Shown one piece after another: positions 22,798 to 31,312 of a DNA stretch of 64,000 nt; position 1 is the first letter of the stretch; each line of letters begins with the position of its first letter. The notes beneath the pieces were generated by a model. The model worked only from the letters and a program-made list of their open reading frames with translations, searched no databases and had not been told where the DNA came from. The stretch lies in the NCBI GenBank assembly GCA_045651985.1, contig JAZRTK010000010.1, positions 24,328 through 88,327 of the forward strand, read 5' to 3'. The position numbers and the translations under genes are program-made. This DNA comes from SIG710 sp045651985. GTDB lineage: Bacteria > Bacillota > Clostridia > Oscillospirales > CAG-272.

Positions 22798-24390
22798 ATG
22801 AAGGGCGACGACAAGTTCTGGTCACTTGACGAGTTTGCTCCAAGGAAAACTATCTCGCGCCCCCAAAATCGTGACGTTGAAGCGGTTGAGATAAGCTTTG
22901 AGAGCGAAGAAAAAATAATTTCAAGTGTCCGCGAAATGACGTCCGACGGAATTTCAAAGGAAGAAATCCGGATGCGCCCCGACACCACCCTGACAGAACG
23001 GATAATTACCGCGATGCCAAGCAAAATCGTGGAAAGTGCGACACCGGATGAGGAATACGAAAGCGAGCTGCGCTTTATAGGACACGTGAAATTGTTCCAC
23101 AGGAAGGATTACGGCTATTACGAGAGCTTCCTTGCAGACGGCAAACGGCTTTTTGATGAGAGCCGAGAGGGCGTTCCTTACTATTCTTATTTTTCCTACG
23201 TCCCTCAGTATTCTCAGCTGTCGCTTGGACAGCTCGACTGCTATTTTGACCTGCGCCGTCAGATAAGGGCAGGGGGTGCGCCAAAAGCTGAATACAGCTA
23301 TATTCTGCTCTATATAAGCGAGCTGATAAATATTGACCCCGATACTCGGTCCGTGCCGAGAAAGCTTGCCCATCTGTGGCAAAGCTACCGCCGTATATAT
23401 CCCAAGCTTGACGCGCTTATCCCCGAATGGATAACGGATTACTGTCTTCTTACCCGCACCATGCCGCCAAAGGGACTGAATAGCGAGCTTGAAGAATATA
23501 TTTTCACCCATGCGTCACTTCGCGAGCTGTTCTTTTCGGGCAAGGACGATGACGTGAAAAAGCTGGTGGATTCAGGGGCTTACACCACCTACGATTACAG
23601 AAAAAGCAAGTTTGCAACCCAAGAAAACCTGCCTATTTTTGAGCAGATAATCCCCGCTGTTGTTGCCGTTACCTTGCGCCGTCTGGGAAGTGAGGGTAAG
23701 CTTCGATACGGCACGGGTAAGCTGAACCGCGATATGTTTACGGGTCTGCTCTGTACTCCTGCCAGAAAGTGCCGCGTTGAGGTGGACTATATTTCACTTT
23801 CCCGCTCCCACGAGGTGCGATATATCGTCACCGACGCAGTAAAGCACGCGGAGAACAGGATACGCGCTTATCTTGGAATAAAATCCCGCCTGACTGTTTA
23901 CAGCCTGCCCGCAGAGGATAGAAAAATAATAGATTCTATGGTCACGGAAATGCTTGGCGGTGAGAAAAAGCCAAAGGCGGAGGAAGAAAAAACGGAATAT
24001 TCTCACCTTTACGAGCTTCCAAAGCACGAATTTTCGCTTGATATGGCAAAGAAGATAGAGGAGGAATCCTGGCAGACCACCGAACGCCTCATCGAAGCAT
24101 TTGAGGAGAAAACGATTGAGGTTGCTCCCGCCGTGATATTCGAGACGACGGCGGAGGAAGGAGACCTTACTGTCGCCCTTTCCGAATATATTGATTTCGT
24201 CCGAGCAGCTCGGGATGGAGACTTTTACTCGCAACGCGCATTTGCCGACGCACGGGGACTGCTCGTGGGCTCTGTCGCCGACCGAATAAACGAAATTTCC
24301 GCCGACATTCTCGGAGATATTCTGCTTGAGGAATGTCCCTCGGGCTACAAAATAATTGATGATTACGCACAGGAGTTAAAAGATGTCTGA
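22798..24390 (+). CDS. TerB_N-domain protein
   Basis: 530 residues. After about 85 variable residues comes a TerB_N-like region (about 85-250): YYSYFSYVPQYSQLSLGQLDCYFDLRRQIRAGG, YILLYISELINI, then HLWQSYRRIYPKLDALIPEWITDYCLL. The rest is charged and helical, with a likely TerB-C-like tail ending ILGDILLEECPSGYKIIDDY. Proteins of this kind have been linked by genome context to DNA-processing systems together with an AAA+ ATPase and a superfamily-2 helicase. Here its end overlaps the ATPase gene by 8 bases, so the two products are made together. GAGGAGGTG ribosome site. Function in this organism is inferred only. Confidence 0.8.
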   Translation: MKGDDKFWSLDEFAPRKTISRPQNRDVEAVEISFESEEKIISSVREMTSDGISKEEIRMRPDTTLTERIITAMPSKIVESATPDEEYESELRFIGHVKLFHRKDYGYYESFLADGKRLFDESREGVPYYSYFSYVPQYSQLSLGQLDCYFDLRRQIRAGGAPKAEYSYILLYISELINIDPDTRSVPRKLAHLWQSYRRIYPKLDALIPEWITDYCLLTRTMPPKGLNSELEEYIFTHASLRELFFSGKDDDVKKLVDSGAYTTYDYRKSKFATQENLPIFEQIIPAVVAVTLRRLGSEGKLRYGTGKLNRDMFTGLLCTPARKCRVEVDYISLSRSHEVRYIVTDAVKHAENRIRAYLGIKSRLTVYSLPAEDRKIIDSMVTEMLGGEKKPKAEEEKTEYSHLYELPKHEFSLDMAKKIEEESWQTTERLIEAFEEKTIEVAPAVIFETTAEEGDLTVALSEYIDFVRAARDGDFYSQRAFADARGLLVGSVADRINEISADILGDILLEECPSGYKIIDDYAQELKDV

Positions 24391-25750
24391 CATCATTTCG
24401 CAAAAGATACCCAAAAGAATACTTTCATCTCTGCTTGCGTCGGTCTCGGCGGGAGTAGTGCCGCGAAGCGGTGCGCCATATATTGCTATCGGCCGCCGAG
24501 ACGAGATAGAAGCGTTGCTCTCCGACCTTGAGGAAACGGGCGAGGGCGGCTCAAGAATGAGATTTCTCATTGGACGATACGGAAGTGGTAAGAGCTTTCT
24601 TATCCAGCTTATCCGAGGCTACGCTCTGGAGCGCAATTTTATTACCGCCGATGCGGACCTGTCCCCCGAGCGCCGTCTGTACGGCAGTAACGGGTCTGGA
24701 ATTGCCACCTACCGTGAGCTTATAAAAAATCTTGCCTCGAAGACCTCGCCCGACGGCGGAGCTTTGTCAAAGCTTGTCACCCGTTGGATAGACGATATCC
24801 GTGCAGCTCTCGTAAGGGAGGGATATTCGCTGTCCGACCCCGCGCTTGATACGGCGCTTGAAGCTCGTGTTTATGAGGAGATGCGCAGTATTGAAGGACT
24901 TGTGGGCGGTTTTGATTTCGCGCGTATCATGGTTGAATTCTACCGAGCTTACGTCTTGGGTGACGAGGACAAAAAGTCTGCTTGTATGCGTTGGCTGAGA
25001 GGTGAGTACGCCACAAAGACTGAGGCACAGTGTGCCCTACGTTTCCGCGTTTCACTTATTATAGATGATGATAACTGGTACGATTTTATAAAGATCTGGG
25101 CGTCTCTTGTGCGCAAAATGGGATACCGCGGACTAGTTGTCTTTATAGACGAGTGCGTTAACCTTTATAAGATAACCCACCGCGTGTCCCGCGAAAACAA
25201 CTACGAAAAGATACTTTCAATGTTCAATGACACCCTGCAGGGACGTGCCGAGGGACTTGACATCATCATGGGCGGTACTCCTCAATTTCTGGAGGACACC
25301 CGCCGAGGACTGTTTTCATACGAGGCGCTGAAAAGCCGTCTTTGCGACAGCAGATTTGCAGGAAGTGAATTTAAAAATCTTATCGGTCCCGTCATCCGAC
25401 TGCGACGACTGTCCGACGAGGAGCTTTTTGCGCTCATAGGCAGGATAACGAAGCTTTACGCGCAAAATTACGGATGTGAGCCGAGGATTTCCGAGGAGCA
25501 GATGCAGAAGTTTTTGTCAATTTGCCTTGACCGCGCGGGCGCGGATATGATGATAACCCCCCGTGAGATGCTCCGAGACTACATGACGGTGCTCAATATC
25601 CTTATGCAGAACGAGAACGCTACATTTGAGCAGATTATCGGCGAGACCGCGGTGGGGGGAGCAAGCCCTGCACCGACGCAGGAAAAGAAAGAAGAAACGG
25701 TGCCTGCGCCCCGCACCCCCGATTTCAACCCCGAAGATATAGAATTTTAA
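24383..25750 (+). CDS. BrxD/DUF2791-like P-loop ATPase
   Basis: 455 residues. ISQKIPKRILSSLLASVSAGVVPRSGAPYIAIGRRDEI leads to Walker A GRYGSGKS (residues 64-71) and ENFITADADLSPERRLYGSNGSG, with Walker B LVVFIDE (251-257) followed by CVNLYKI and IMGGTPQFLEDTRRGLFSYEAL. This is the pattern of DUF2791/BREX-system ATPases (BrxC/BrxD). A conserved RISEEQMQ...MITPREMLRDYM block near the C-terminus supports the assignment. It is overlapped by the TerB_N gene and followed after 15 bases by a threonine-aldolase-like gene. No PglZ, BrxHI, BrxL or methylase is in the window, so this is not an ordinary BREX locus. Confidence 0.85.
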   Translation: MSDIISQKIPKRILSSLLASVSAGVVPRSGAPYIAIGRRDEIEALLSDLEETGEGGSRMRFLIGRYGSGKSFLIQLIRGYALERNFITADADLSPERRLYGSNGSGIATYRELIKNLASKTSPDGGALSKLVTRWIDDIRAALVREGYSLSDPALDTALEARVYEEMRSIEGLVGGFDFARIMVEFYRAYVLGDEDKKSACMRWLRGEYATKTEAQCALRFRVSLIIDDDNWYDFIKIWASLVRKMGYRGLVVFIDECVNLYKITHRVSRENNYEKILSMFNDTLQGRAEGLDIIMGGTPQFLEDTRRGLFSYEALKSRLCDSRFAGSEFKNLIGPVIRLRRLSDEELFALIGRITKLYAQNYGCEPRISEEQMQKFLSICLDRAGADMMITPREMLRDYMTVLNILMQNENATFEQIIGETAVGGASPAPTQEKKEETVPAPRTPDFNPEDIEF

Positions 25751-25765
25751 AAGATGGAGATCAAT

Positions 25766-26791
25766 ATGTTATATTTTTCAAGTGATTACCAGCAGGCGTG
25801 CCACCCCGAGATACTTCGCCGTATAGCGGAGACCAATTACGAGGGTAATTCGGGCTATGGCACCGACGAACACTGTAAGATTGCAAAGGAGAAGATAAAG
25901 GCGGCTTGCGGTACTCCCGATGCTGAGATTTTCTTTATTCCCGGCGGCACCCAGACCAATATGCTGGTGCTCAATACCATCCTTGCGCCTTATGAGGGTG
26001 TGATCTCTGCCGAAACGGGACACATTCAGGGGCACGAGGCGGGTGCGGTTGAGTTTACGGGACATAAAATTCTGACGATTCCCGGCTACGAGGGCAAAAT
26101 AAAAGCCGCCGACCTGCGTGCAAGACTGCGTGCTTATGCCGACGACGATAACCGAGAGCATACCACGCCCGCAGGTGCTCTTTATATCTCGTTCCCCACC
26201 GAATATGGAACTATTTATTCAAAGTCCGAGCTGACCGAAATTTACTCAATCTGCCGCGAGTACGCTATACCCCTGTTCATCGACGGCGCGCGCCTTGGAT
26301 ACGGTCTTATGAGTCCTGAGTGCGACCTGACATTGCCTGAGCTTGCACACCTGTGCGACGTTTTCTATATCGGAGGCACGAAGATGGGGGCGCTTATGGG
26401 CGAGGCGGTGGTATTCACACATGCAAATATGCCAAAGCATTTTTTCACCTCGGTAAAACAGCACGGCGCGCTTCTTGCGAAAGGTTGGCTGCTTGGGCTC
26501 CAGTTTGAAACGCTTTTCACCGACGACCTTTATTTTAAGCTCGGCAAAAACGCAATTGATTGCGCCATGAAGCTGAAAAAGCTGCTTGTTGAAAAGGGCT
26601 ATAAACTTCACCTTGATTCTCCCACAAATCAGCAGTTTGCGTTGGTTGAGGACAGCCTGCTTCCAAAGCTGGCAGAGAACGTCAGCTATGGCTTCTGGGA
26701 AAAGCCCGACGAGACCCACACGGTCATTCGCTTTGCAACGGGCTGGGCAACACGTCCGGAAGACGTGGAGGAGCTGGGAAAGTATCTGTAA
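25766..26791 (+). CDS. Threonine-aldolase-like PLP enzyme (beta-eliminating lyase family)
   Basis: 341 residues, fold type I PLP enzyme. NYEGNSGYGTDEHCKIAKEKIK and IFFIPGGTQTNMLVLNTIL form the cofactor phosphate pocket, LFIDGARLGYGL carries the Asp that contacts the PLP nitrogen, and FYIGGTKMGALMGEAVVF holds the Schiff-base lysine. This matches low-specificity L-threonine aldolases, which cleave threonine or allo-threonine to glycine and acetaldehyde; a related tyrosine/tryptophan-type lyase is less likely. GGAG ribosome site fixes the start at 25766. It follows the ATPase closely without a terminator, so it is transcribed with that cassette, perhaps by chance. Confidence 0.88.
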   Translation: MLYFSSDYQQACHPEILRRIAETNYEGNSGYGTDEHCKIAKEKIKAACGTPDAEIFFIPGGTQTNMLVLNTILAPYEGVISAETGHIQGHEAGAVEFTGHKILTIPGYEGKIKAADLRARLRAYADDDNREHTTPAGALYISFPTEYGTIYSKSELTEIYSICREYAIPLFIDGARLGYGLMSPECDLTLPELAHLCDVFYIGGTKMGALMGEAVVFTHANMPKHFFTSVKQHGALLAKGWLLGLQFETLFTDDLYFKLGKNAIDCAMKLKKLLVEKGYKLHLDSPTNQQFALVEDSLLPKLAENVSYGFWEKPDETHTVIRFATGWATRPEDVEELGKYL

Positions 26792-26827
26792 TAAAAAAAC
26801 GGACTGCAACGCAGTCCGTTTTTTATT
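26791..26827. terminator. Bidirectional terminator
   Basis: AAAAAACGGACTGC and GCAGTCCGTTTTTT pair around AAC; ends the aldolase gene on + and ispE on minus. Confidence 0.9.
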
Positions 26828-27695
26828 ACATTGTTTCACATACAAACGCTCTTGCACCACTTTGACGGATAATTTTAGCCGCCTTTTGCGCCGATTCGGC
26901 TGAGTCAAAAAGACCGTAGACCGAGGGACCGCTGCCGCTCATCATAGCAGAGAGGGCGCCGTTTTGCATCATTTTCCCTTTGAGAACATCGACCATAGGT
27001 CGTACGGGTGGCACTGCCGATTCAAAAATATTGAATGTTTTACCCGCGACGTCTCGTTCGTCCGAGTGCTCAAGAGCGGAGATCAGCGAGTCGAATTTTT
27101 CGGAATTTTGGTTGCCTTCTTTAAAATCTCCGAACATTCGGTCAAGCTCGCCGTATGCCCAAGGGGTTGACACACCCTCGCCGTCAATAGCGATCATCAC
27201 GTGGAGCTTTGGACAAGCAGGGCAGAGTTCAAGAACGTCACCTATACCGCGAGTTATCTTCGTTCCTCCGAAAAGGCAGAAGGGTACGTCCGCGCCAACT
27301 TTTGAGGCTATTTTTATAAGCTCGGAGTCGGACAAATCTGCGCCCGTCAGCTCGTTTAAACTCATTATGACCGCCGCTCCGTCGGTGCTTCCTCCCGCAA
27401 GACCTGCCGCCATTGGAATGCGCTTTTCTATATGTATCTTTGCGCCCGCGCTGATGCCTGTAAACTCAAAGAATTTGTGGGCAGCCCGAACGGCAATATT
27501 GCTGTTATCACATGGCACGCCCTCAACGTTTGATGAGACGGAAAAAGTGCCGTCTGTCAGCTCGGTCGTCACCGTGTCCGAGAGTGACACCGACTGCATC
27601 ACGCTCAAAATGTCGTGGTAACCGTCCCTGCGCTTTTGTGTGACGTCAAGAAAAAGATTTATTTTTGCATACGCCTCTCGGCTTTGTGTTTTCAT
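26826..27695 (-). CDS. ispE: 4-diphosphocytidyl-2-C-methyl-D-erythritol kinase
   Basis: GHMP kinase of the MEP pathway, phosphorylating CDP-ME between IspD and IspF. Seen: EAYAKINLFLDVTQKRRDGYHDILSVMQSV with the catalytic-region Lys and the substrate-binding RRDGYH, the ATP loop RIPMAAGLAGGSTDGAAV, and DVPFCLFGGTKITRGIG and MSGSGPSVYGLF. 289 residues. ATG 27695 is preferred over an upstream ATG at 27821 because the latter would read through the promoter. With ispD and ispF, three MEP genes lie in this 64 kb. Confidence 0.96.
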   Translation of the reverse strand: MKTQSREAYAKINLFLDVTQKRRDGYHDILSVMQSVSLSDTVTTELTDGTFSVSSNVEGVPCDNSNIAVRAAHKFFEFTGISAGAKIHIEKRIPMAAGLAGGSTDGAAVIMSLNELTGADLSDSELIKIASKVGADVPFCLFGGTKITRGIGDVLELCPACPKLHVMIAIDGEGVSTPWAYGELDRMFGDFKEGNQNSEKFDSLISALEHSDERDVAGKTFNIFESAVPPVRPMVDVLKGKMMQNGALSAMMSGSGPSVYGLFDSAESAQKAAKIIRQSGARAFVCETM

Positions 27696-27726
27696 TCTGT
27701 ATCTCACTTTCGCCGTCGTTTTTATA

Positions 27727-27755
27727 ATTCTACCATATTGCCACCGAATTATCAA
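27727..27755 (-). promoter_or_regulatory. ispE promoter
   Basis: Minus-strand TTGATA, 17-base spacer, TAGAAT, 31 bases before the ispE start. Confidence 0.65.
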
Positions 27756-27782
27756 CATTTTCTTGAAAATATACCTTTTTAC

Positions 27783-27811
27783 TTGATTTTGTTCTGAAAA
27801 AGGAGTATAAT
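27783..27811 (+). promoter_or_regulatory. mscS-like gene promoter
   Basis: TTGATT, 17-base spacer, TATAAT, 34 bases upstream of the start. Confidence 0.75.
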
Positions 27812-27845
27812 TAAAGAGCAAATTTTATTTGAAAGAGGTACAAAA

Positions 27846-28649
27846 ATGAAAGAATTTCTCATGGACCTTGCTGCTTGGGCCACCACCAAGGGCATATCTA
27901 TCGTTGCCGCGCTTCTTATCCTCGGAATCGGTTGGGGGATCGTTTCCTCTATATCGAAGAAGCTCAAGACGGGTAAGTACGGAAAGAAAATGGACCCCAC
28001 AGTACGCAACTTCGTGGCAAACTTCTGCAATATCGGATTGAAGATTGTTCTCGTGGTGACTGTTGTCGTTATCATGGGTGTGCCTGAGGCTTCAATTGCG
28101 GCAGTACTTGCATCTGCGGGTGTTACTATCGGTCTTGCTTTGCAGGGCGGTCTTTCCAATATCGCCAGCGGAATCATTCTGCTTATCACTCGTCCGTTCT
28201 CCATCGGTGATTTCGTAACCGTTGCGGGCGAAAGCGGAACGGTTACAGACATCAACATATACTACACCACCATTCTTACCCCCGACAACAAGACTATCAC
28301 CGTTCCCAACTCTGCGGCGTCCACGTCCAACATCACCAATTTCTCGATCGAGAACAAGAGACGTATTGCCATTGACGTGCTTGTGGCTTACGGGACAGAT
28401 ACCGAGCTTGTAAAATCTACTCTGCTTGAAATTGCGAATTCCAACGATAAGGTCCTGCGCGACCCTGCACCCGAGGCTGTTCTTACAACCCTGGGCGACA
28501 GAGGAATCAGCTTCTCTCTGAGAATGTGGGTAGATAACTCCGACTTCTGGAACGTTACCTTTGCGGCAAACGAGGCAGTCAAGGCTTCCTTTGAGGAGAA
28601 GGGAATATCCGTTCCCAAGACACAGATAAATCTTCACCAGGCAAAGTGA
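27846..28649 (+). CDS. Small-conductance mechanosensitive channel (MscS family)
   Basis: 267 residues, a minimal MscS: three membrane segments (about 17-38, 58-78, 83-112), where the third contains the pore helix ASAGVTIGLALQGGLSNIASGIILLITRPFSIGDFV, then the cytoplasmic beta domain starting GTVTDINIYYTTILTPDNKTITVPNS and an alpha/beta C-terminus. The channel releases small solutes when membrane tension rises in hypo-osmotic shock. AAAGAGG ribosome site. Own promoter and terminator. Assignment is secure at family level; closest functional type (MscS versus YnaI-like) cannot be told. Confidence 0.95.
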   Translation: MKEFLMDLAAWATTKGISIVAALLILGIGWGIVSSISKKLKTGKYGKKMDPTVRNFVANFCNIGLKIVLVVTVVVIMGVPEASIAAVLASAGVTIGLALQGGLSNIASGIILLITRPFSIGDFVTVAGESGTVTDINIYYTTILTPDNKTITVPNSAASTSNITNFSIENKRRIAIDVLVAYGTDTELVKSTLLEIANSNDKVLRDPAPEAVLTTLGDRGISFSLRMWVDNSDFWNVTFAANEAVKASFEEKGISVPKTQINLHQAK

Positions 28650-28662
28650 TTTTATAAAACAC

Positions 28663-28692
28663 AAACAACGGCGCTGTGCGCCGTTGTTTTTT
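28663..28692. terminator. Bidirectional terminator
   Basis: AAACAACGGCGC and GCGCCGTTGTTT pair with a TGT loop; followed by T-run. Closes the channel gene and can serve the opposing small membrane protein gene. Confidence 0.88.
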
Positions 28693-28715
28693 GCTTGGGT
28701 AAAATTCAGGAGAGA

Positions 28716-29024
28716 TCATCTCTCCTCGCTCAGCTCGTCGGCAAATATAAATGCTACCGCGCCGAAAAGAACGAGGCAGATAAGAGCACCCGCAATAATG
28801 GACAGAGCTCCGCTTACCACCATTCCCACGGTGAGTGCAAAGAATCCAACGCAAGCAATTCCGCCTGCAACCTTCATTGTGGACAGGATCGTGGAATTTG
28901 AAAAGATCGCTTCTATTATAGAAATAAGAAGCTGGAAAAATCCTGCACTTCTTCTTGTGGCGGGGCGAGTCTCCTTTCTTGCGGGATAATTATATACGTT
29001 TCTTCTGTTGTAACAAGCATTCAT
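28716..29024 (-). CDS. Small membrane protein of unknown function
   Basis: 102 residues, no family recognised. A basic N-terminus (RRNVYNYPARKETRPATRR) is followed by an amphipathic stretch and two strong hydrophobic segments (about 50-72 and 74-95) with a tight GALS turn, ending FADELSEER. AAGGAG ribosome site and a very good promoter say that it is expressed. It diverges from the S24 repressor gene, and a 14-base palindrome lies in its 5' leader, so repressor control is plausible. Holin-like size is suggestive, but nothing else phage-like is nearby. Confidence 0.72.
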   Translation of the reverse strand: MNACYNRRNVYNYPARKETRPATRRSAGFFQLLISIIEAIFSNSTILSTMKVAGGIACVGFFALTVGMVVSGALSIIAGALICLVLFGAVAFIFADELSEER

Positions 29025-29037
29025 TTTATTATCTCCT

Positions 29038-29051
29038 TTCCGATTTCGGAA
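29038..29051. promoter_or_regulatory. Palindrome in leader of small membrane protein gene
   Basis: TTCCGA-TT-TCGGAA, a perfect inverted repeat between promoter and ribosome site; could be a repressor operator or an mRNA hairpin next to the Shine-Dalgarno. Confidence 0.4.
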
Positions 29052-29064
29052 CTTTTGTAAGCTT

Positions 29065-29092
29065 ATTATAACACAAAAAATCGATTTGTCAA
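29065..29092 (-). promoter_or_regulatory. Promoter of small membrane protein gene
   Basis: Minus-strand perfect TTGACA, 16-base spacer, TATAAT; faces away from the repressor promoter. Confidence 0.75.
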
Positions 29093-29132
29093 TAGGTTTT
29101 TTCCAAAAAACGAAAATATTTTTAAAAAACTC

Positions 29133-29161
29133 TTTACAAAACGGAAAAATGGTGCTATAAT
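29133..29161 (+). promoter_or_regulatory. Promoter of S24 repressor gene
   Basis: TTTACA, 17-base spacer, TATAAT, 43 bases before the start. Confidence 0.75.
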
Positions 29162-29203
29162 GATATCGTAAAAGAAATAAAAAGCGCGAGGGGAGTGCCT
29201 AAA

Positions 29204-30010
29204 ATGGAATACATCGATAGAATTAAAAAGATCAAAAGCGAAAAGAAGATCACAAACGAGAAGCTGTCCGAGATGACCGGAATACCGCTGGGTACGCTGA
29301 GCAAGATCATGGCGGAGATAAGCGACTCGCCGAAGTTCGTCAATATCCTCTCTATCTGCGAGGCGCTGGGTTGCTCGGTTAACTACATCGTGACAGGAGA
29401 GCCCGATAACAACAATAACTGCTACCTTGAGGTGGGTGAGATGAACCTTATCGACAGCTACCGCCGTCTGGATACCCACGGTCGTGAGCTGGTCGCCCTC
29501 GTATTAAATAAGGAAGCGGAGCGCATCACAAAGGCAGATTACGGAATCGGAGCAGAGCCTCAGAGGAAGTCCGCAAAGATCCTTACTCCCAAGAAGCCCG
29601 CGTCAAAGCCCGCATCGCAGAAGAGCGCGGCAGAGTATGGCAGACGCGTTATCTCGCTTTTCGAGATGCCCGTCTCCGCAGGTCGCGGCGTTTACCTTGA
29701 CGGAGGAGCTGCCGACGAGATCAACATTCCCGATACGGTCAAGACCCGCAGCGCGGATTACGCTCTGCGCATCAGCGGAAACAGTATGGAGCCCAAGTAT
29801 CACAACGGCGATATTCTGCTTATCCAGAACTGCGACAGCGTCGAAATAGGAGAGCTTGGAATTTTCGTTCTCGACGGCGAGGGATACTTCAAGCAGTTCG
29901 GCGGCGACCGCCTAATTTCCCTCAATCCCGAATACCCCGATATTCCTCTCAGCGATTTTTCCGACGCGGAATGCTGCGGCAGAGTTGTTGGACGGCTTAA
30001 AAAGAAATAA
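29204..30010 (+). CDS. XRE/S24 self-cleaving repressor (LexA/CI-like)
   Basis: 268 residues. Residues 1-65 are a helix-turn-helix domain (NEKLSEMTGIPLGTLSKIMAEISDSPKFVNILSICEALGCSVNYIVTG). A Lys/Ser/Pro/Ala-rich linker (about 118-145) leads to an S24 peptidase domain: cleavage dipeptide Ala159-Gly160 in PVSAGRG, nucleophile Ser194 in GNSMEPKYHNGDILLI and Lys230 in LDGEGYFKQF. All three elements of RecA-stimulated autocleavage are present, so it should be released by DNA damage, like phage CI. No integrase or phage genes adjoin it. The start ATG 29204 follows GGGGAG; a GTG at 29195 is too close to that site. Confidence 0.92.
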   Translation: MEYIDRIKKIKSEKKITNEKLSEMTGIPLGTLSKIMAEISDSPKFVNILSICEALGCSVNYIVTGEPDNNNNCYLEVGEMNLIDSYRRLDTHGRELVALVLNKEAERITKADYGIGAEPQRKSAKILTPKKPASKPASQKSAAEYGRRVISLFEMPVSAGRGVYLDGGAADEINIPDTVKTRSADYALRISGNSMEPKYHNGDILLIQNCDSVEIGELGIFVLDGEGYFKQFGGDRLISLNPEYPDIPLSDFSDAECCGRVVGRLKKK

Positions 30011-30011
30011 G

Positions 30012-30041
30012 AAAAAGGTCTGCTCAGAGCAGACCTTTTTC
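30012..30041 (+). terminator. Terminator after S24 repressor gene
   Basis: AAAAAGGTCTGCTC and GAGCAGACCTTTTT pair almost without loop; T-run on +. Confidence 0.85.
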
Positions 30042-30070
30042 TTGACTTTCATGTTTTTTCATGGTACAAT
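30042..30070 (+). promoter_or_regulatory. MFS gene promoter
   Basis: TTGACT, 17-base spacer, TACAAT, beginning right after the preceding terminator. Confidence 0.7.
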
Positions 30071-30100
30071 CCTGTTTGAATATGTTGAAAGGTAAATACC

Positions 30101-31276
30101 ATGGGAACAAAGTACTCAAAAACTATCAGCTGTTGTCTTTTGGGCTACGTGGTCCAGGCTATCATCAATAACTACGTGCCCCTGCTTTTTGTTACGTTCA
30201 ACCGAGATTTCGGCGTGTCTCTTGAAAAGATATCACTGATAATAACTATAAATTTCATAGTTCAGATAACTGCCGACCTGATCTCGTCGAAATTCATTGA
30301 CAAGATAGGCTACCGAGTTACGGTGGTGGTGGCCCACGGATTATCTTTTGCGGGAATGTTGGCACTCGCCGTCCTGCCTAACGTCATGGACCCCTACGTC
30401 GGACTTGTTATCGCTACTGTTGTCTGCGCCCTTGGAGGTGGGCTTATCGAGGTCATAATCAGTCCGATAGTTGAGGCGTGTCCCAGCGAAAACAAGGCGG
30501 CACACATGAGTCTGCTTCATTCCTTTTACTGCTGGGGACACGTGGCGGTGGTGCTTATCTCTACTCTGTTCTTTGCGGCTGTGGGAACGGAAAAATGGTA
30601 CATTCTGGCCTCTGTCTGGTCGCTGTTGCCTCTTGCAAACGGTATTGCATTTTGCTATGTGCCGATACTAACACTCACCGAGAAAGGGAAGTCCACTCCG
30701 ATTTTTCGGCTTATGCGTACCAAGACCTTTTGGTCATTTATCGTTATCATGGTCTGCGCGGGAGCCTGCGAGCTTAGTATTGCCCAGTGGGCATCAGCCT
30801 TTGCGGAAGCGGGACTTGGTGTTGGCAAGACCGTTGGCGACCTTTTAGGTCCTATGGCGTTTGCTATCCTTATGGGCGGATCGCGAATCTTCTATTCCCG
30901 CATGGGAAATAAAATAAAGATAGAAAAATATCTTGTTGTCTGCTCGGCTGTTTGCCTTTTCAGCTATCTGCTTATCGCTCTGTCACCCTATAAGTTCCTC
31001 TCCCTTGTGGGCTGCGGGATCTGCGGCTTTGCGGTGGGCGTTATGTGGCCCGGCTCGTACAGCATGGCGGCGGAAAAGATGCCCGGCGGCGGTGCGGCGA
31101 TGTTTGCCATGCTTGCTTTGGCAGGTGACACGGGCTGTGCCTTGGGCCCCGGACTTGTGGGAGCGGTCTCCGAGCGCTTTTCGGGTGACCTGAAGACGGG
31201 TATCCTTGCGGTGACTGTTTTCCCCGTAGTCTTGCTGTTTTCTGCTATCGCTTACGAAAGAAAAGCAAGAAAATAA
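30101..31276 (+). CDS. Major facilitator superfamily transporter
   Basis: 391 residues with about 12 hydrophobic segments. Segment 1 contains NNYVPLLFVTFNRDFGVSLEKISLIITINFIVQITADLISSKFIDKIGYR with the typical loop 2-3 acidic/basic signature (DLISSKFIDKIGYR); symmetrical loop 8-9 region is GGSRIFYSRMGNK. The protein resembles fucose- or sugar-type MFS permeases, with MWPGSYSMAAEKMPGGGAAMFAMLALAGDTGCALGPGLVG near the end, but no substrate can be assigned. Inner-membrane. Own promoter and terminator. GAAAGGTAAA ribosome site. Confidence 0.9.
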   Translation: MGTKYSKTISCCLLGYVVQAIINNYVPLLFVTFNRDFGVSLEKISLIITINFIVQITADLISSKFIDKIGYRVTVVVAHGLSFAGMLALAVLPNVMDPYVGLVIATVVCALGGGLIEVIISPIVEACPSENKAAHMSLLHSFYCWGHVAVVLISTLFFAAVGTEKWYILASVWSLLPLANGIAFCYVPILTLTEKGKSTPIFRLMRTKTFWSFIVIMVCAGACELSIAQWASAFAEAGLGVGKTVGDLLGPMAFAILMGGSRIFYSRMGNKIKIEKYLVVCSAVCLFSYLLIALSPYKFLSLVGCGICGFAVGVMWPGSYSMAAEKMPGGGAAMFAMLALAGDTGCALGPGLVGAVSERFSGDLKTGILAVTVFPVVLLFSAIAYERKARK

Positions 31277-31278
31277 CG

Positions 31279-31312
31279 AAAAAAGCACTTGCTGAACGCA
31301 AGTGCTTTTTTC
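31279..31312. terminator. Bidirectional terminator for MFS gene and tRNA-Lys
   Basis: AAAAAAGCACTTGC and GCAAGTGCTTTTTT pair around TGAAC; T-runs on both strands. It lies immediately beyond the tRNA 3' end. Confidence 0.9.

Noticed and set aside
22579..22800. Possible lysine riboswitch upstream of lysC.
   Set aside because: The leader between promoter and start is only about 60 bases and contains one small hairpin, too short for the known L-box.
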